Source of the DNA: Rhizobium sp. Root1203
GTDB taxonomy: Bacteria; Pseudomonadota; Alphaproteobacteria; Rhizobiales; Rhizobiaceae
Assembly: GCF_001424945.1 (NCBI RefSeq)
Contig: NZ_LMCW01000004.1
Span: 81,573-145,572, forward strand
DNA: 64,000 nucleotides
Reading direction: 5' to 3'
The notes below the pieces were generated by a model. It was not told the origin of the DNA and did no database searches. It saw only the letters and a program-made list of their open reading frames with translations. Below are positions 30,024 to 39,148 of this stretch, one piece after another (position 1 is the first letter of the stretch; every line of letters begins with the position of its first letter). A program made the translations under genes and the position numbers.

Positions 30024-32300
30024 CTATCGTGGCGGAGCCAGAAGGCGAAGTGCGTTGATGGTGACCAGCACCGTGGCTCCCGTGTCTGCCAGGATGGCAG
30101 GCCACAGGCCGGTGATACCGGCGATCGTCGTCACCAGAAAGACCGCCTTCAGGCCGAGCGCGATGGTGATGTTCTGGGCGATGTTGCGCATGGTGCGCTT
30201 CGACAGGGCGATCATCGCCGCCACGTCTCCGACGTGACCGTGCAGGATCGCGGCATCGGCGGTTTCGAGCGCAACGTCGGTGCCGCCGCCCATGGCGATG
30301 CCGACATCGGCCGCGGCCAGCGCAGGAGCGTCGTTGATGCCGTCGCCCACCTTTGCAACCGTCAACCCCTGACGCTGAAGTTCGCCGACGATCCGCTGCT
30401 TGTCTTCCGGCATCAGTTCCGCGCGCACCTCGATCCCGAGTTCCTCGCCGATCGCTTGGGCCGTCCGACGGTTGTCGCCGGTCAGCATGACGATCTTGAC
30501 GCCTGCGTCGGTCAACGCCCTGAGACCGGATTTTGCGTCCTCGCGCGGTTCGTCACGCATGGCGACGGCGCCCGCGAGCGCATCGCCGACGATCAGCACG
30601 GAAACGGTCTTGCCTGCGTCGTTCAGGGCAGCGATCCGGGAGGTCTGCTCGGCGGACAGGGAAACGCGTTCGCCGGCGGCCTTGGGAGAGCCGAAAAAGA
30701 CAGGCGTTCCATCGACGGTTCCCGTGACGCCCTTGCCACCCAGCGCCTTGGCGTCGGTTGCGGCAGGAATGCGGATGCCGTCGGCTGCCGCTCTTGCCAG
30801 TATCGCAAGCGCCAGTGGGTGGCTGGAGCCGGTCTCGAGCGCTGCCGCATAGGTCAGCACCTCTGCTTCACTCCGCCCGAAACTCAGCACATCCGTTACC
30901 TTCGGCCTGCCTTCCGTCAGCGTGCCGGTCTTGTCGAGCGCGACCGCGTTCACCTTGCCAAGCGTCTCCAGCACCGCGCCGCCTTTTAGAAGCAGGCCGC
31001 GACGTGCGCCTGCCGAAAGCGATGCGGCGATTGCCGCCGGCGTGGAGATGACCAGCGCGCAGGGGCAGCCGATCAGGAGGATGGCGAGCCCCTTGTAGAT
31101 CCACAGGTCCCAGGCGCCACCGGCCAGCAGCGGCGGCAGCACGGCGACCAGTGCGGCAACGGCAACGACCCCGGGCGTGTAGTATCTGGAGAAACGGTCG
31201 ATGAAGCGCTCGGTCGGGGCCTTCGATTCCTGAGCCTCCTCGACCAGCCTGACGACGCGGGCAATCGTGTTGTCAGCCGCAGCGGCGGTGACGGTGACAC
31301 GCAGTGCTGCATCGCCGTTGACCGTGCCTGCGAAAACCGTGTCGCCCTGGCCCTTGCGCACCGGCGTACTCTCGCCGGTCAAAGGCGCCTCGTCGATGGC
31401 GCTTTCCCCCGAGAGAATGGTGCCGTCGGCAGAAATGCGGTCGCCCGGACGAACGAGGATCGTGGAGCCGACGGCAAGGGTCTCGGCCGGAACCTCGCGC
31501 GTCACGCCGTTCATTTCGAGAAGCGCGCTCTTTGGAACCAACGTCGTCAGCGACTGGATGCTGGCGCGTGCCTTGCCTGCGGCCACCCCTTCCAGCAGTT
31601 CGCCGACGAGAAAGAGGAAGACAACGGCTGCCGCTTCCTCCCCGGCATCGATGACGACTGCGCCGACCGCCGCGATCGTCATCAGCATTTCGATCGAGAA
31701 AGGGGTGCCGGCAAGTGCCGCCATCACGGCGCGTCGCGCGATGGGGATCAGTCCTACCAGCATTGCGGCGACGAAAGCATAGGTCGCGATCGAGGGCACG
31801 AGATGGCCGACGGCATAAGCAGCAACGAGTGCAGCGCCGGAGAAAATGGTCAGGCGGCCCTTCCTGCTCTGCCACCATGGGCCTGTCGTCGGAGCGTGAT
31901 CATGGCCATGCAGCCCCTCGATCCCGGAGGTTTCCGCCGGATGCTCGTGCTCATGCTCGTGCGTATGATCAGGTTGTTGAGCATGGTCGTGATGGTGCGC
32001 GTGGCAGCATGCGCCGTCATCGTGGTCATGCGCGCCGTGGGCATGAGGCGCAGCCTTGGCCGCGCCGCCGAGCTGTGTGACGGAATAGCCGAGGCCTCCA
32101 ACCTTCTTCTCGATCGCGACAAGGTCGCTGCTGCCGTCGTGGCGCACCGTCATCGTGCCCGATGTCACCGACACCGAAACATCCTCGACTCCCGGCATTC
32201 GCCGGACGGCGGTGTCGATCTTTGCCGCGCAACTGGCGCAGTCCATGCCGTCGACCCTGTAGCGCTTCTCGATCGTTTCACCCATGATCAACTTCCCCAT
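30024..32300 (-). CDS. Heavy-metal P-type ATPase (Zn/Cd/Pb exporter type)
   Basis: A 758-residue P1B ATPase exporting divalent soft metals. A metal-binding GMDCASC lies at residues 18-24. A His-rich stretch follows (about 80-135, with HAHGAHDHDD and HTHEHEHEH). The membrane CPC motif is at 412-414, the phosphorylated DKTGTL starts at 456, and GDGINDAP lies further on. CPC with GMDCxxC fits ZntA/CadA rather than Cu pumps. The ATG at 32300 is preferred over 32318: AAGGAAG sits 6 bases upstream, and the promoter's expected start would leave almost no leader before 32318. It is divergent from a MerR regulator. Confidence 0.92.
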   Translation of the reverse strand: MGKLIMGETIEKRYRVDGMDCASCAAKIDTAVRRMPGVEDVSVSVTSGTMTVRHDGSSDLVAIEKKVGGLGYSVTQLGGAAKAAPHAHGAHDHDDGACCHAHHHDHAQQPDHTHEHEHEHPAETSGIEGLHGHDHAPTTGPWWQSRKGRLTIFSGAALVAAYAVGHLVPSIATYAFVAAMLVGLIPIARRAVMAALAGTPFSIEMLMTIAAVGAVVIDAGEEAAAVVFLFLVGELLEGVAAGKARASIQSLTTLVPKSALLEMNGVTREVPAETLAVGSTILVRPGDRISADGTILSGESAIDEAPLTGESTPVRKGQGDTVFAGTVNGDAALRVTVTAAAADNTIARVVRLVEEAQESKAPTERFIDRFSRYYTPGVVAVAALVAVLPPLLAGGAWDLWIYKGLAILLIGCPCALVISTPAAIAASLSAGARRGLLLKGGAVLETLGKVNAVALDKTGTLTEGRPKVTDVLSFGRSEAEVLTYAAALETGSSHPLALAILARAAADGIRIPAATDAKALGGKGVTGTVDGTPVFFGSPKAAGERVSLSAEQTSRIAALNDAGKTVSVLIVGDALAGAVAMRDEPREDAKSGLRALTDAGVKIVMLTGDNRRTAQAIGEELGIEVRAELMPEDKQRIVGELQRQGLTVAKVGDGINDAPALAAADVGIAMGGGTDVALETADAAILHGHVGDVAAMIALSKRTMRNIAQNITIALGLKAVFLVTTIAGITGLWPAILADTGATVLVTINALRLLAPPR

Positions 32301-32330
32301 GGCGAGCTTCCTTGTCATTCAGAAGCATCC

Positions 32331-32361
32331 TACCTACATCCTCTAGCGACTAGAGGTGCAA
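32331..32361 (-). promoter_or_regulatory. MerR-type promoter and operator of the ATPase gene
   Basis: On the minus strand there is a -35 TTGCAC (32361-32356) and a -10 TAGGTA (32336-32331) with a 19-base spacer, too long for normal polymerase use. Inside is a perfect inverted repeat, CCTCTAG / CTAGAGG, with a 3-base centre (32340-32356). This is the classic arrangement for activation by a MerR regulator bending the spacer. Confidence 0.8.
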
Positions 32362-32371
32362 GAGGAAAATC

Positions 32372-32794
32372 ATGAAAAAGATCACGATCGGCGACGCTTC
32401 GCGGCAAAGCGGCGTGAAGGTCCCGACCATCCGCTATTACGAAAGCATCGGCCTGCTTGCCGCGCCGAGCCGCAGCGGGGGGAACCAGCGATCCTACGAA
32501 CCCGCCGACCTGCGCCGGCTTGTCTTTATCCGGCATGCCCGCGAGCTTGGCTTCGAAGTGGATGCCATCCGCACCCTGCTGACCCTGCAGGACGATCCGC
32601 ACCAGTCCTGCGCTTCCGCCGATGCCATCGCCAAGGCGCGACTCGCGGATGTGGAGCAGCGCATCCGAAGCCTGATGGCCCTGAAGGTGGAACTGGAGAC
32701 CATGGTCGAGGGTTGTGGTCATGGCCGCGTCGATCAATGCCGGGTGATCGAGGTGCTCGCCGACCACGCTCAATGCACACATTCCCATCACTGA
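32372..32794 (+). CDS. MerR-family metal-responsive regulator
   Basis: A 140-residue MerR-family activator (CadR/PbrR/ZntR-like). The N-terminal HTH begins KKITIGDASRQSGVKVPTIR and includes IRYYESIGLL. A dimerisation helix follows, and a metal site is suggested by Cys near residue 77 (QSCAS), VEGCGHG near 113, QCRV near 120 and the terminal CTHSHH. It is divergent from the ATPase gene it likely activates, with the promoter between. The ATG has GAGGAAA close upstream. Confidence 0.9.
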   Translation: MKKITIGDASRQSGVKVPTIRYYESIGLLAAPSRSGGNQRSYEPADLRRLVFIRHARELGFEVDAIRTLLTLQDDPHQSCASADAIAKARLADVEQRIRSLMALKVELETMVEGCGHGRVDQCRVIEVLADHAQCTHSHH

Positions 32795-32976
32795 ATGAAC
32801 TTGGGCTTCGAGCATTCGAAAAAGACGGAAATGCTGCAACCCGAGGACGAAACGCCGCAATTTGCACATTATAGAGGCGGGCCGCCTAAAGAATAGGCGA
32901 CCTATGATTCTGATTTCATTTAGTTTTTTTCACTATACCAGTAGGGTCCTCCACCAATATTCCATGTGATTTCACG

Positions 32977-35067
32977 ATGACCGGCATTCAGAAAGCTTTT
33001 GTTTCGATTGGTACTCCCAACGACGATTTCCAGTCACTGTTTGCGACGCATCCGTCGCCGATGTGGGTATACGACCCGGATACATTGGGCTTCCTGATCG
33101 TCAACAATGCTGCCGTCGAACTCTATGGCTATTCGCTGCAGGAATATGCAGGGATGACGGTGCTCGACATCCGCCCCGCCCATGAACGCCGACGCATGCT
33201 CGATGCCGTGCACGGCCGCACCGATATGGAGAAGGCCGAGCGCTGGACGCATCTCAAGGCCAATGGCGAGATGCTGGAAGTTCTGACCTATGGCCGGGCG
33301 GTGCGCTTCGACGGGCGCGATGCCATCCTGGCGATCGTTCAGGACCGGACGGAGGTGAACGCCGCGCATCGTGAAGTGAGCGACACGCGCTCGCTGCTGG
33401 ACAGCATCGTCGACAATCTTCCGGTCGGCGTGTTCGTCAAGGACATGGCGGAGGAGGGCCGGTACATCCTCTTCAACGAGGCATGCGGCACGATCGTCGG
33501 ACGCGATCCTATCGATGTCGTCGGCAAGAGCGATCTGGGCATATTCGACCGGAAGCAGGCCGCGGCCTTTTGGGCGCAGGATACGAAGGCATTCACGGCG
33601 AGCTCGACGGTCAGCGTCGAGGAGACGATACGCCGCACCGACGGCGAGTCACGAATTCTGCGAACGGTGAAGCGCACGCTGCCGGCGCCGGACGGCAGTC
33701 TGCCGCGCTATCTGCTCGGCATCTCCCAGGATGTTACAGAGGAACGATCCGTCGAGGCGCGCCTGGCCTACATGGCGATGCACGACGCGTTGACGGGCTT
33801 GCCGAACCGTGCCTTCTTTTCCGAGCACATAGAACGCGCGGCGAAGATCGCTACCGCGGAGACGGCAATCGCGCTGCTCTATCTGGACGTTGACCATTTC
33901 AAGCACATCAACGACAGCAAGGGGCATGCCGCGGGTGACGCGCTGCTGTGCCAGGTTGCAGCGCGTCTGACAAAGCTCGCGGGAGAGGGCGACCTGGTCG
34001 CGCGCCTCGGGGGCGACGAATTCGCGCTCCTTGTACGGCTCGACCAAGCAGGCAGCATCGAGCGCTTCGCCGAACGCCTTCTCAATTCGCTGTCCACACC
34101 ATTCAACCTCGACGGCGCAAACGAACACGTCACCTGCAGCATCGGCATTGCCATTGCTCCCGACCATGCGGATGACGACGACGTGCTGATGCGGCATGCA
34201 GATCTGGCGCTCTATGCAGCGAAGGAAAGCGGTCGCTCAACCTACCGCTTCTACGAGCCGACGATGCGCCTTGAGGCCGAACGCCGGCATATGCTGACGG
34301 TCGAGCTGCGCGATGCGCTCCTGAAGGGCCAGTTCGAACTCTATTATCAGCCGATCATCCAGCTGGACGATGATGGGCTGGGAGGCTTCGAAGCGCTGAT
34401 CCGCTGGCGCCATCCGCAACGCGGGCTCATTCCGCCGATGGACTTCATACCGGTCGCCGAGGAAACGGGCCTGATCGTGCCGATCGGCGAATGGGTCCTG
34501 CGCGAAGCCTGCCGCACGGCGGCGCAATGGCCCCAGCATCTGAAGATCGCAGTCAACCTTTCGGTCTGCCAGTTCCGCCATAACAGCCTGCTTGCAAGCG
34601 TCGTGTCTGCGCTCGACGAGAGCGGTCTGCATCCCGGGCGACTGGAAATCGAGATTACCGAATCCGTCTTTCTCGCCGACGTCGAGCAGAGCCTGCCGTT
34701 GTTGCGGGCGCTGAAGGAACTCGGTATCCGCATCGCCATCGACGATTTCGGCACGGGTTATTCCTCCTTCAGCTATCTGCGCGCATTCGCATTCGACAAG
34801 ATCAAGCTCGACCGCAGCTTCGTTGCCGGTATCGAGACGGACCCAGGCAATCTGGCCATCGTGCGTGCCGTCGTCGGCATCGGCTCCGGCTTCAATGCGA
34901 CGACGCTTGCCGAAGGCGTTGAAACCGAGGAGCAACTGCAAAGGCTGCAGGCTGAAGGTTTCGGTGAAGTGCAGGGCTTTCTGCTCGGCCGGCCGATGCC
35001 GCGGGCGGAAGCAGAGGCGGTGATCAACGGCGGGGCGTCAAGACTGCTTTCCGTCGCCCGCGGCTGA
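32977..35067 (+). CDS. PAS-PAS-GGDEF-EAL c-di-GMP protein
   Basis: A 696-residue cytosolic signalling protein for cyclic di-GMP. Two PAS domains come first (DDFQSLFATHPSPMWVYDPD near 18-37; LLDSIVDNLPVGVFVKDMAE near 140-160). The diguanylate cyclase domain has GGDEF at residues 345-349, and the phosphodiesterase domain has EALIRW from residue 472, with a DDFGTGYSSF segment later. Both active-site motifs look intact, so it could make or break c-di-GMP; which dominates is not visible. The end overlaps the convergent LysR gene by 30 bases. Confidence 0.93.
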   Translation: MTGIQKAFVSIGTPNDDFQSLFATHPSPMWVYDPDTLGFLIVNNAAVELYGYSLQEYAGMTVLDIRPAHERRRMLDAVHGRTDMEKAERWTHLKANGEMLEVLTYGRAVRFDGRDAILAIVQDRTEVNAAHREVSDTRSLLDSIVDNLPVGVFVKDMAEEGRYILFNEACGTIVGRDPIDVVGKSDLGIFDRKQAAAFWAQDTKAFTASSTVSVEETIRRTDGESRILRTVKRTLPAPDGSLPRYLLGISQDVTEERSVEARLAYMAMHDALTGLPNRAFFSEHIERAAKIATAETAIALLYLDVDHFKHINDSKGHAAGDALLCQVAARLTKLAGEGDLVARLGGDEFALLVRLDQAGSIERFAERLLNSLSTPFNLDGANEHVTCSIGIAIAPDHADDDDVLMRHADLALYAAKESGRSTYRFYEPTMRLEAERRHMLTVELRDALLKGQFELYYQPIIQLDDDGLGGFEALIRWRHPQRGLIPPMDFIPVAEETGLIVPIGEWVLREACRTAAQWPQHLKIAVNLSVCQFRHNSLLASVVSALDESGLHPGRLEIEITESVFLADVEQSLPLLRALKELGIRIAIDDFGTGYSSFSYLRAFAFDKIKLDRSFVAGIETDPGNLAIVRAVVGIGSGFNATTLAEGVETEEQLQRLQAEGFGEVQGFLLGRPMPRAEAEAVINGGASRLLSVARG

Positions 35068-35937
35068 CACGATCGCATCGAACGCATCCGCCGCCTTGCT
35101 GCGGTAGCGCTCCTGGTGGCGCAGCAGAAAGAAGGGGCGGGGGAGCGGCGCGACGCTTGCCTCGAGGAGGGAGCCGCTTTTCAGAAGCGGCGCCACGATG
35201 GTGCGGGACATGAGCGTCGCACCGATACCGGCCTCGACCATGCCGATCACCGTCTCGTTGCCCGGCAGCGCCATCGAAACGTCGAGATCGCCGATACCGA
35301 TGCCTGCGGTCTGCAGCAGGCTTTCGAAGGCGTGGCGCGTGCCCGACCCGGCCTCGCGCAGAACCCAGCTGGTGTCCGGAAAGTCTGCAACGCCGCGCGG
35401 CCGACCGTCCGCCCAGGAATGGCCGGGTGCGACGACGACGATCATCTCGTCGATTGCAACCCTTCGCGCCGACACGCTGCGGCGCTCGTCCGGCCACTCG
35501 ATCAGGCCGATCTCCGCCCTGCCTTCGGCCACCGCGTCGGCCACCTCCCGCGTGTTGCCGATGCGCACGCCAAGGGCAATGCCCGGGTACCGCCGGCGAT
35601 ACTCCGCAAGGCGTGGCGCCAGCCAGTAACCGGCGACCGTCTGGCTCGCCATGATCGACAATTCGCCGTGCATCAGGCCGGAGAGATCCATCAGGGCGGC
35701 CTCCGCGGCCTTGGCGCTGGCAAGCACGGCCTGCGCTTCCCTGAGGAACAGGCGACCGGTCTCGTTGAGGACGATCGAGCGTCCGACGCGATCGAACAAC
35801 GTCACCCGATGACGGCTCTCCAGCGCAGCGATGGCGGCACTGACGGCCGATTGGGTCATGTTCAGCCGGGCAGCGGCCCGGGTGATGTGCTGCCGGGCCG
35901 CGACCTCTGCGAATATGCGAAGCTGCTCGAGTGTCAT
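35038..35937 (-). CDS. LysR-family transcriptional regulator
   Basis: A 299-residue LysR regulator: winged HTH at residues 1-60 (MTLEQLRIFAEVAARQHITR, then AAARLNMTQSAVSAAIAALE), then a substrate-binding domain starting SGLMHGELSIMASQTVAGYWL. The wording GELSIMASQTVAGYWLAPRL and IGLIEWPDE is like regulators of sulfur/sulfite or CysB-like functions, but no specific assignment is made. It is divergent from the TDT transporter gene, with about 110 bases between, so it probably controls it. Its 3' end overlaps the c-di-GMP gene on the other strand. Confidence 0.88.
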   Translation of the reverse strand: MTLEQLRIFAEVAARQHITRAAARLNMTQSAVSAAIAALESRHRVTLFDRVGRSIVLNETGRLFLREAQAVLASAKAAEAALMDLSGLMHGELSIMASQTVAGYWLAPRLAEYRRRYPGIALGVRIGNTREVADAVAEGRAEIGLIEWPDERRSVSARRVAIDEMIVVVAPGHSWADGRPRGVADFPDTSWVLREAGSGTRHAFESLLQTAGIGIGDLDVSMALPGNETVIGMVEAGIGATLMSRTIVAPLLKSGSLLEASVAPLPRPFFLLRHQERYRSKAADAFDAIVSAAGDGKQS

Positions 35938-36050
35938 GGAAATCCGCGTGGTTCAATCATTCGATTTTATCGAATGAAATGAAAATTACAATTCGTTGGA
36001 ATCGATTGATGGACCGGCGTATTCCTCGGCCTTCAAAGAGGACCGCAGTC

Positions 36051-37178
36051 ATGACCGCATTTTCAGTTTCCAGGACGCACAGCAGAGGTGCCATCGGGCG
36101 CGAGCGCATCCGGCATTTCACGCCGAACTGGTACGCCACAACGATGGGCACGGGCATTCTCGCCATCTGCCTTGCTCAGTTCCCGGCGATGCCTGTGCTG
36201 TACGAGGCGGGCGAGGTGCTCTGGCTGGCAAACATACTCCTCTTTGCGGGGCTCAGCGTTCTCTACGCCGCAAAATGGCTGCTGTTTCCTCGCGAGGCGC
36301 TGCGCGCTTTCGCGCATCCGGTCGTCTCGATGTTTTTCGGCTGCATTCCGATGGGGCTCGCAACGATCATCAACGGGACGGTGCTTTTCGGTATCCCGCT
36401 CTTTGGCCCCGCTGCCGCGTCCGTCGCGGCGGGTCTGTGGTGGGCCAATTCCGCTCTGGCGGTGCTCGCGGGTCTCGCCATTCCGTTTGCGATGTTCACG
36501 CGCCAGGAGCATGCCTTCGATGAGATGAGCGCGGTCTGGCTGCTGCCGATCGTCGCCTGCGAGGTGACGGCTGCATCCGGCGGGCTTTTGCTGCCGCACA
36601 TTGCAGGCGAGGCGCCGCAAATGACCGTGCTGTTTGCAAGCTACGTGCTTTGGGCGTGTTCGGTGCCGTTGGCGCTCGGCATTCTCACCATCCTCTTCCT
36701 GCGCATGGCGCTGCACAAGCTGCCGCCCGCCGGCATGGCGGCAACCGCCTTCCTGGCGCTCGGGCCGATCGGCACCGGTGCGCTGGGGCTTATCCTGTTT
36801 GCGATGAACGGCCGCACCGTGCTGGAGGCAAACGGACTTGGTGCGCTCGCCGGAGCGATCAGCGGCGCATCGCTGTTCGGTGCCGTACTGCTGTGGGCCT
36901 ATGGCCTCTGGTGGCTTGGCATGGCGCTCGCGCTGACGCTGCGCTACCTGAAGCACGGCCTGCCCTTCAACCTCGGCTGGTGGGGCTACACCTTCCCGGT
37001 CGGCGTCTATGCGCTGGCGACGCTCCGGCTTTCAACTGTGGTTCCGGTCGGCGCGCTCGCCCTGTTCGGAAACACACTCGTCGTCGTGCTCGCCGCGATA
37101 TGGCTGCCGGTCGCCGCAAGAACCATCTATGGAGCGGTCGAAGGCACGCTGTTTTCCGACCCGACCTTGCAGGATTAG
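36051..37178 (+). CDS. TDT-family anion transporter (TehA/SLAC1-like)
   Basis: A 375-residue membrane protein of the tellurite-resistance/dicarboxylate transporter family. The first helix follows FTPNWYATTMGTGILAICLAQFP. About ten hydrophobic segments are visible to the end, including FGIPLFGPAAASVAAGLWWANS and YGLWWLGMALALTLRY. Known members move malate, tellurite-related anions, sulfite or chloride; the substrate here is open. The ATG at 36051 has AGAGGA upstream; an earlier ATG at 36009 adds 14 unconserved residues. It is likely under the divergent LysR regulator. Confidence 0.82.
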   Translation: MTAFSVSRTHSRGAIGRERIRHFTPNWYATTMGTGILAICLAQFPAMPVLYEAGEVLWLANILLFAGLSVLYAAKWLLFPREALRAFAHPVVSMFFGCIPMGLATIINGTVLFGIPLFGPAAASVAAGLWWANSALAVLAGLAIPFAMFTRQEHAFDEMSAVWLLPIVACEVTAASGGLLLPHIAGEAPQMTVLFASYVLWACSVPLALGILTILFLRMALHKLPPAGMAATAFLALGPIGTGALGLILFAMNGRTVLEANGLGALAGAISGASLFGAVLLWAYGLWWLGMALALTLRYLKHGLPFNLGWWGYTFPVGVYALATLRLSTVVPVGALALFGNTLVVVLAAIWLPVAARTIYGAVEGTLFSDPTLQD

Positions 37179-37196
37179 GCTGCGAAGCCGCCGTCG

Positions 37197-38981
37197 TCAG
37201 ATCGGCAGGCCTGCCTTGCGGAGCCCTTCAACGCGCCGCTCGAAATCCTCGGGGTTGCGGAACGGGAGGACGCGACGGCGGCGTTCGACGGAGAAGGCAG
37301 GGTTCATCGCGAGCGCATGTGCCCAGGCTTCCCTGCTTCTTTCGGGTTGGCCAAGGTGTCCGTAACACGACGCGAGGAGGGCATAGGCGGTTTCCGATTG
37401 CGGGTTGCGGGCGAGCCGCTGTTCTATCGCATCGATCGCCGCAGCATATTGTCCTTGGGAAAACCGGGCATCGGCGAGAAACTGCAACAGGATCTCCGGA
37501 TAGTGCGGGTCCAGCCGCATCGAGTGGGCGAGCGTTTCAACGGCGGCAGCGGGATCGCCGGCGAATATCTGTATGTGTGCCTTCGCCGTGAGGAGGTCCA
37601 CCGAGTTCGGCGATAGCGCCAGCCCCCGCTCCACCGCCGCCTGCGCACGCTCCAGCTCCTTGCCCCACATGCAGGCCACGCCAAGCGCGAAATGTCCGTT
37701 CGGCAGGTTTTCCGCCATGTCGACAGCCTGCTGCGCGAGTTCTCGTCCGATCCGCAACGAATGCTCCGGATCGTCGCTCCAGGCATTGATGTAATCGAGC
37801 ACGTGGGTAAAGGCGACAAGCGCGAGGGCAGCCGCATAGCCCGGATCGATAGCAATAGCCGCTGCTGCCAGCCGTCGGCCCTCGGCGTTTCCGATCCGGG
37901 TGTGCGCTGACGCCTGCTCGCGGCCACGCAACAGGTATTCGTAGGCCTCGACGTTGACGGCACGTGCCTGTGCCAGCTGATCGTGATCGCTACTCGTCAG
38001 CGTCAGCTTCAGCGCAGCAACGATCTCCTGCGTGAGTTCGTCCTGAACCGCGAAAATATCGGTGAGGTTGCGATCGAAGCGGTTGGCCCAGACGTGTCCG
38101 CCATTGCTTGCATCGATCAACTGCGCCGTCACCCGCACGCGGTTGCCGACTCTGCGCACGCTGCCCTCGAGCACGTAACGCACACCGAGTGCCTTGGCCA
38201 TCTCAGGCACGGACAAGGCGGCATTCCTGTAGACGAAAGACGAGTTGCGGGCGATCACATGCAGCCGGGGCAGCCTCGAAAGGTCGGTAATGATATCCTC
38301 GCTGATGCCGTCGGAGAAATACGCCTGTTCGGCGTCGCCGCTCATGTTGTCGAATGCGAGCACGGCGATGGAGGGCTTGTCGGTGACGGCAGATGGCCCG
38401 GGAGGCGTCGTCGCACCGTAAGCCGCCGCCGGCAGCGTCGCGGCGGTCTGGTCGGCGACGCCGACCTGGAGCGAATAGACGCGGATCGGATCGGCGATGT
38501 TCTTCAGCCAAGTGGCGCCAAGGTCCGTCAAATGGACATCAAGTCTTGCTTTTACCTGCCGGTACGCGTCTTCCGAAAGGCAGATTGCGCCCGGTGCCGC
38601 TATCCCTTCCAAACGCGATGCAATGTTGACGCCGTCTCCCATGAGATCGCCATCGGTCTCCTCGACGACGTCGCCCAGATGAATGCCGATGCGGAACTCT
38701 ATGCGACGGTCCTGCGGGACGCCGGCATTGCGCTCGATCATGGCGCTCTGCACCTCGACGGCGCAACGAACGGCATCGACGACGCTGCGGAACTCGATCA
38801 GGCTTCCGTCTCCCGTGCGCTTGACCACGCGGCCATTGTGCACGGCGATCGTCGGGTCGATCAGGTCGCTGCGCAACGCACGCAGGCGGGCCAGGATGCG
38901 ATCCTCGTCCATGCCTGCCAGACGGCTGTATCCGACGACGTCCGCGGCCAGGATCGCCGCAATCTTCCGTGTCTCGCTCAT
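37197..38981 (-). CDS. Class III nucleotide cyclase with TolB-like and TPR domains
   Basis: A 594-residue protein. A class III adenylate/guanylate cyclase domain lies at about residues 5-180 (metal Asp in ILAADVVGYSRL, KRTGDGSLIEF, then GDLMGDGVNIASRLEG). The middle domain (about 205-330) contains IAVLAFDNMSGDAEQAYFSD, GISEDIITDLSRL and VRYVLEGSVRRVG, shared with two other proteins here. The C-terminal half is TPR-like. It should make a cyclic nucleotide, probably cAMP. It sits back to back with a cyclic-nucleotide-gated channel and starts at ATG 38981 with GAGGAAA upstream. Confidence 0.9.
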   Translation of the reverse strand: MSETRKIAAILAADVVGYSRLAGMDEDRILARLRALRSDLIDPTIAVHNGRVVKRTGDGSLIEFRSVVDAVRCAVEVQSAMIERNAGVPQDRRIEFRIGIHLGDVVEETDGDLMGDGVNIASRLEGIAAPGAICLSEDAYRQVKARLDVHLTDLGATWLKNIADPIRVYSLQVGVADQTAATLPAAAYGATTPPGPSAVTDKPSIAVLAFDNMSGDAEQAYFSDGISEDIITDLSRLPRLHVIARNSSFVYRNAALSVPEMAKALGVRYVLEGSVRRVGNRVRVTAQLIDASNGGHVWANRFDRNLTDIFAVQDELTQEIVAALKLTLTSSDHDQLAQARAVNVEAYEYLLRGREQASAHTRIGNAEGRRLAAAAIAIDPGYAAALALVAFTHVLDYINAWSDDPEHSLRIGRELAQQAVDMAENLPNGHFALGVACMWGKELERAQAAVERGLALSPNSVDLLTAKAHIQIFAGDPAAAVETLAHSMRLDPHYPEILLQFLADARFSQGQYAAAIDAIEQRLARNPQSETAYALLASCYGHLGQPERSREAWAHALAMNPAFSVERRRRVLPFRNPEDFERRVEGLRKAGLPI

Positions 38982-39148
38982 GGCGCCATTTCCTCGCCCC
39001 TCCAAAGTAGCACGGAGTGACTTTCAGCGCTGCCCAATCTCGGTTTGTCCGCGATCCCCGACGGCGTCGCGGATGTCTCGCCGGTCCCATTGCACTTGGC
39101 CCGCAGGCATCTATTCTAGGTGGGCGACAGGCCGCTCGGAGGATTTGA

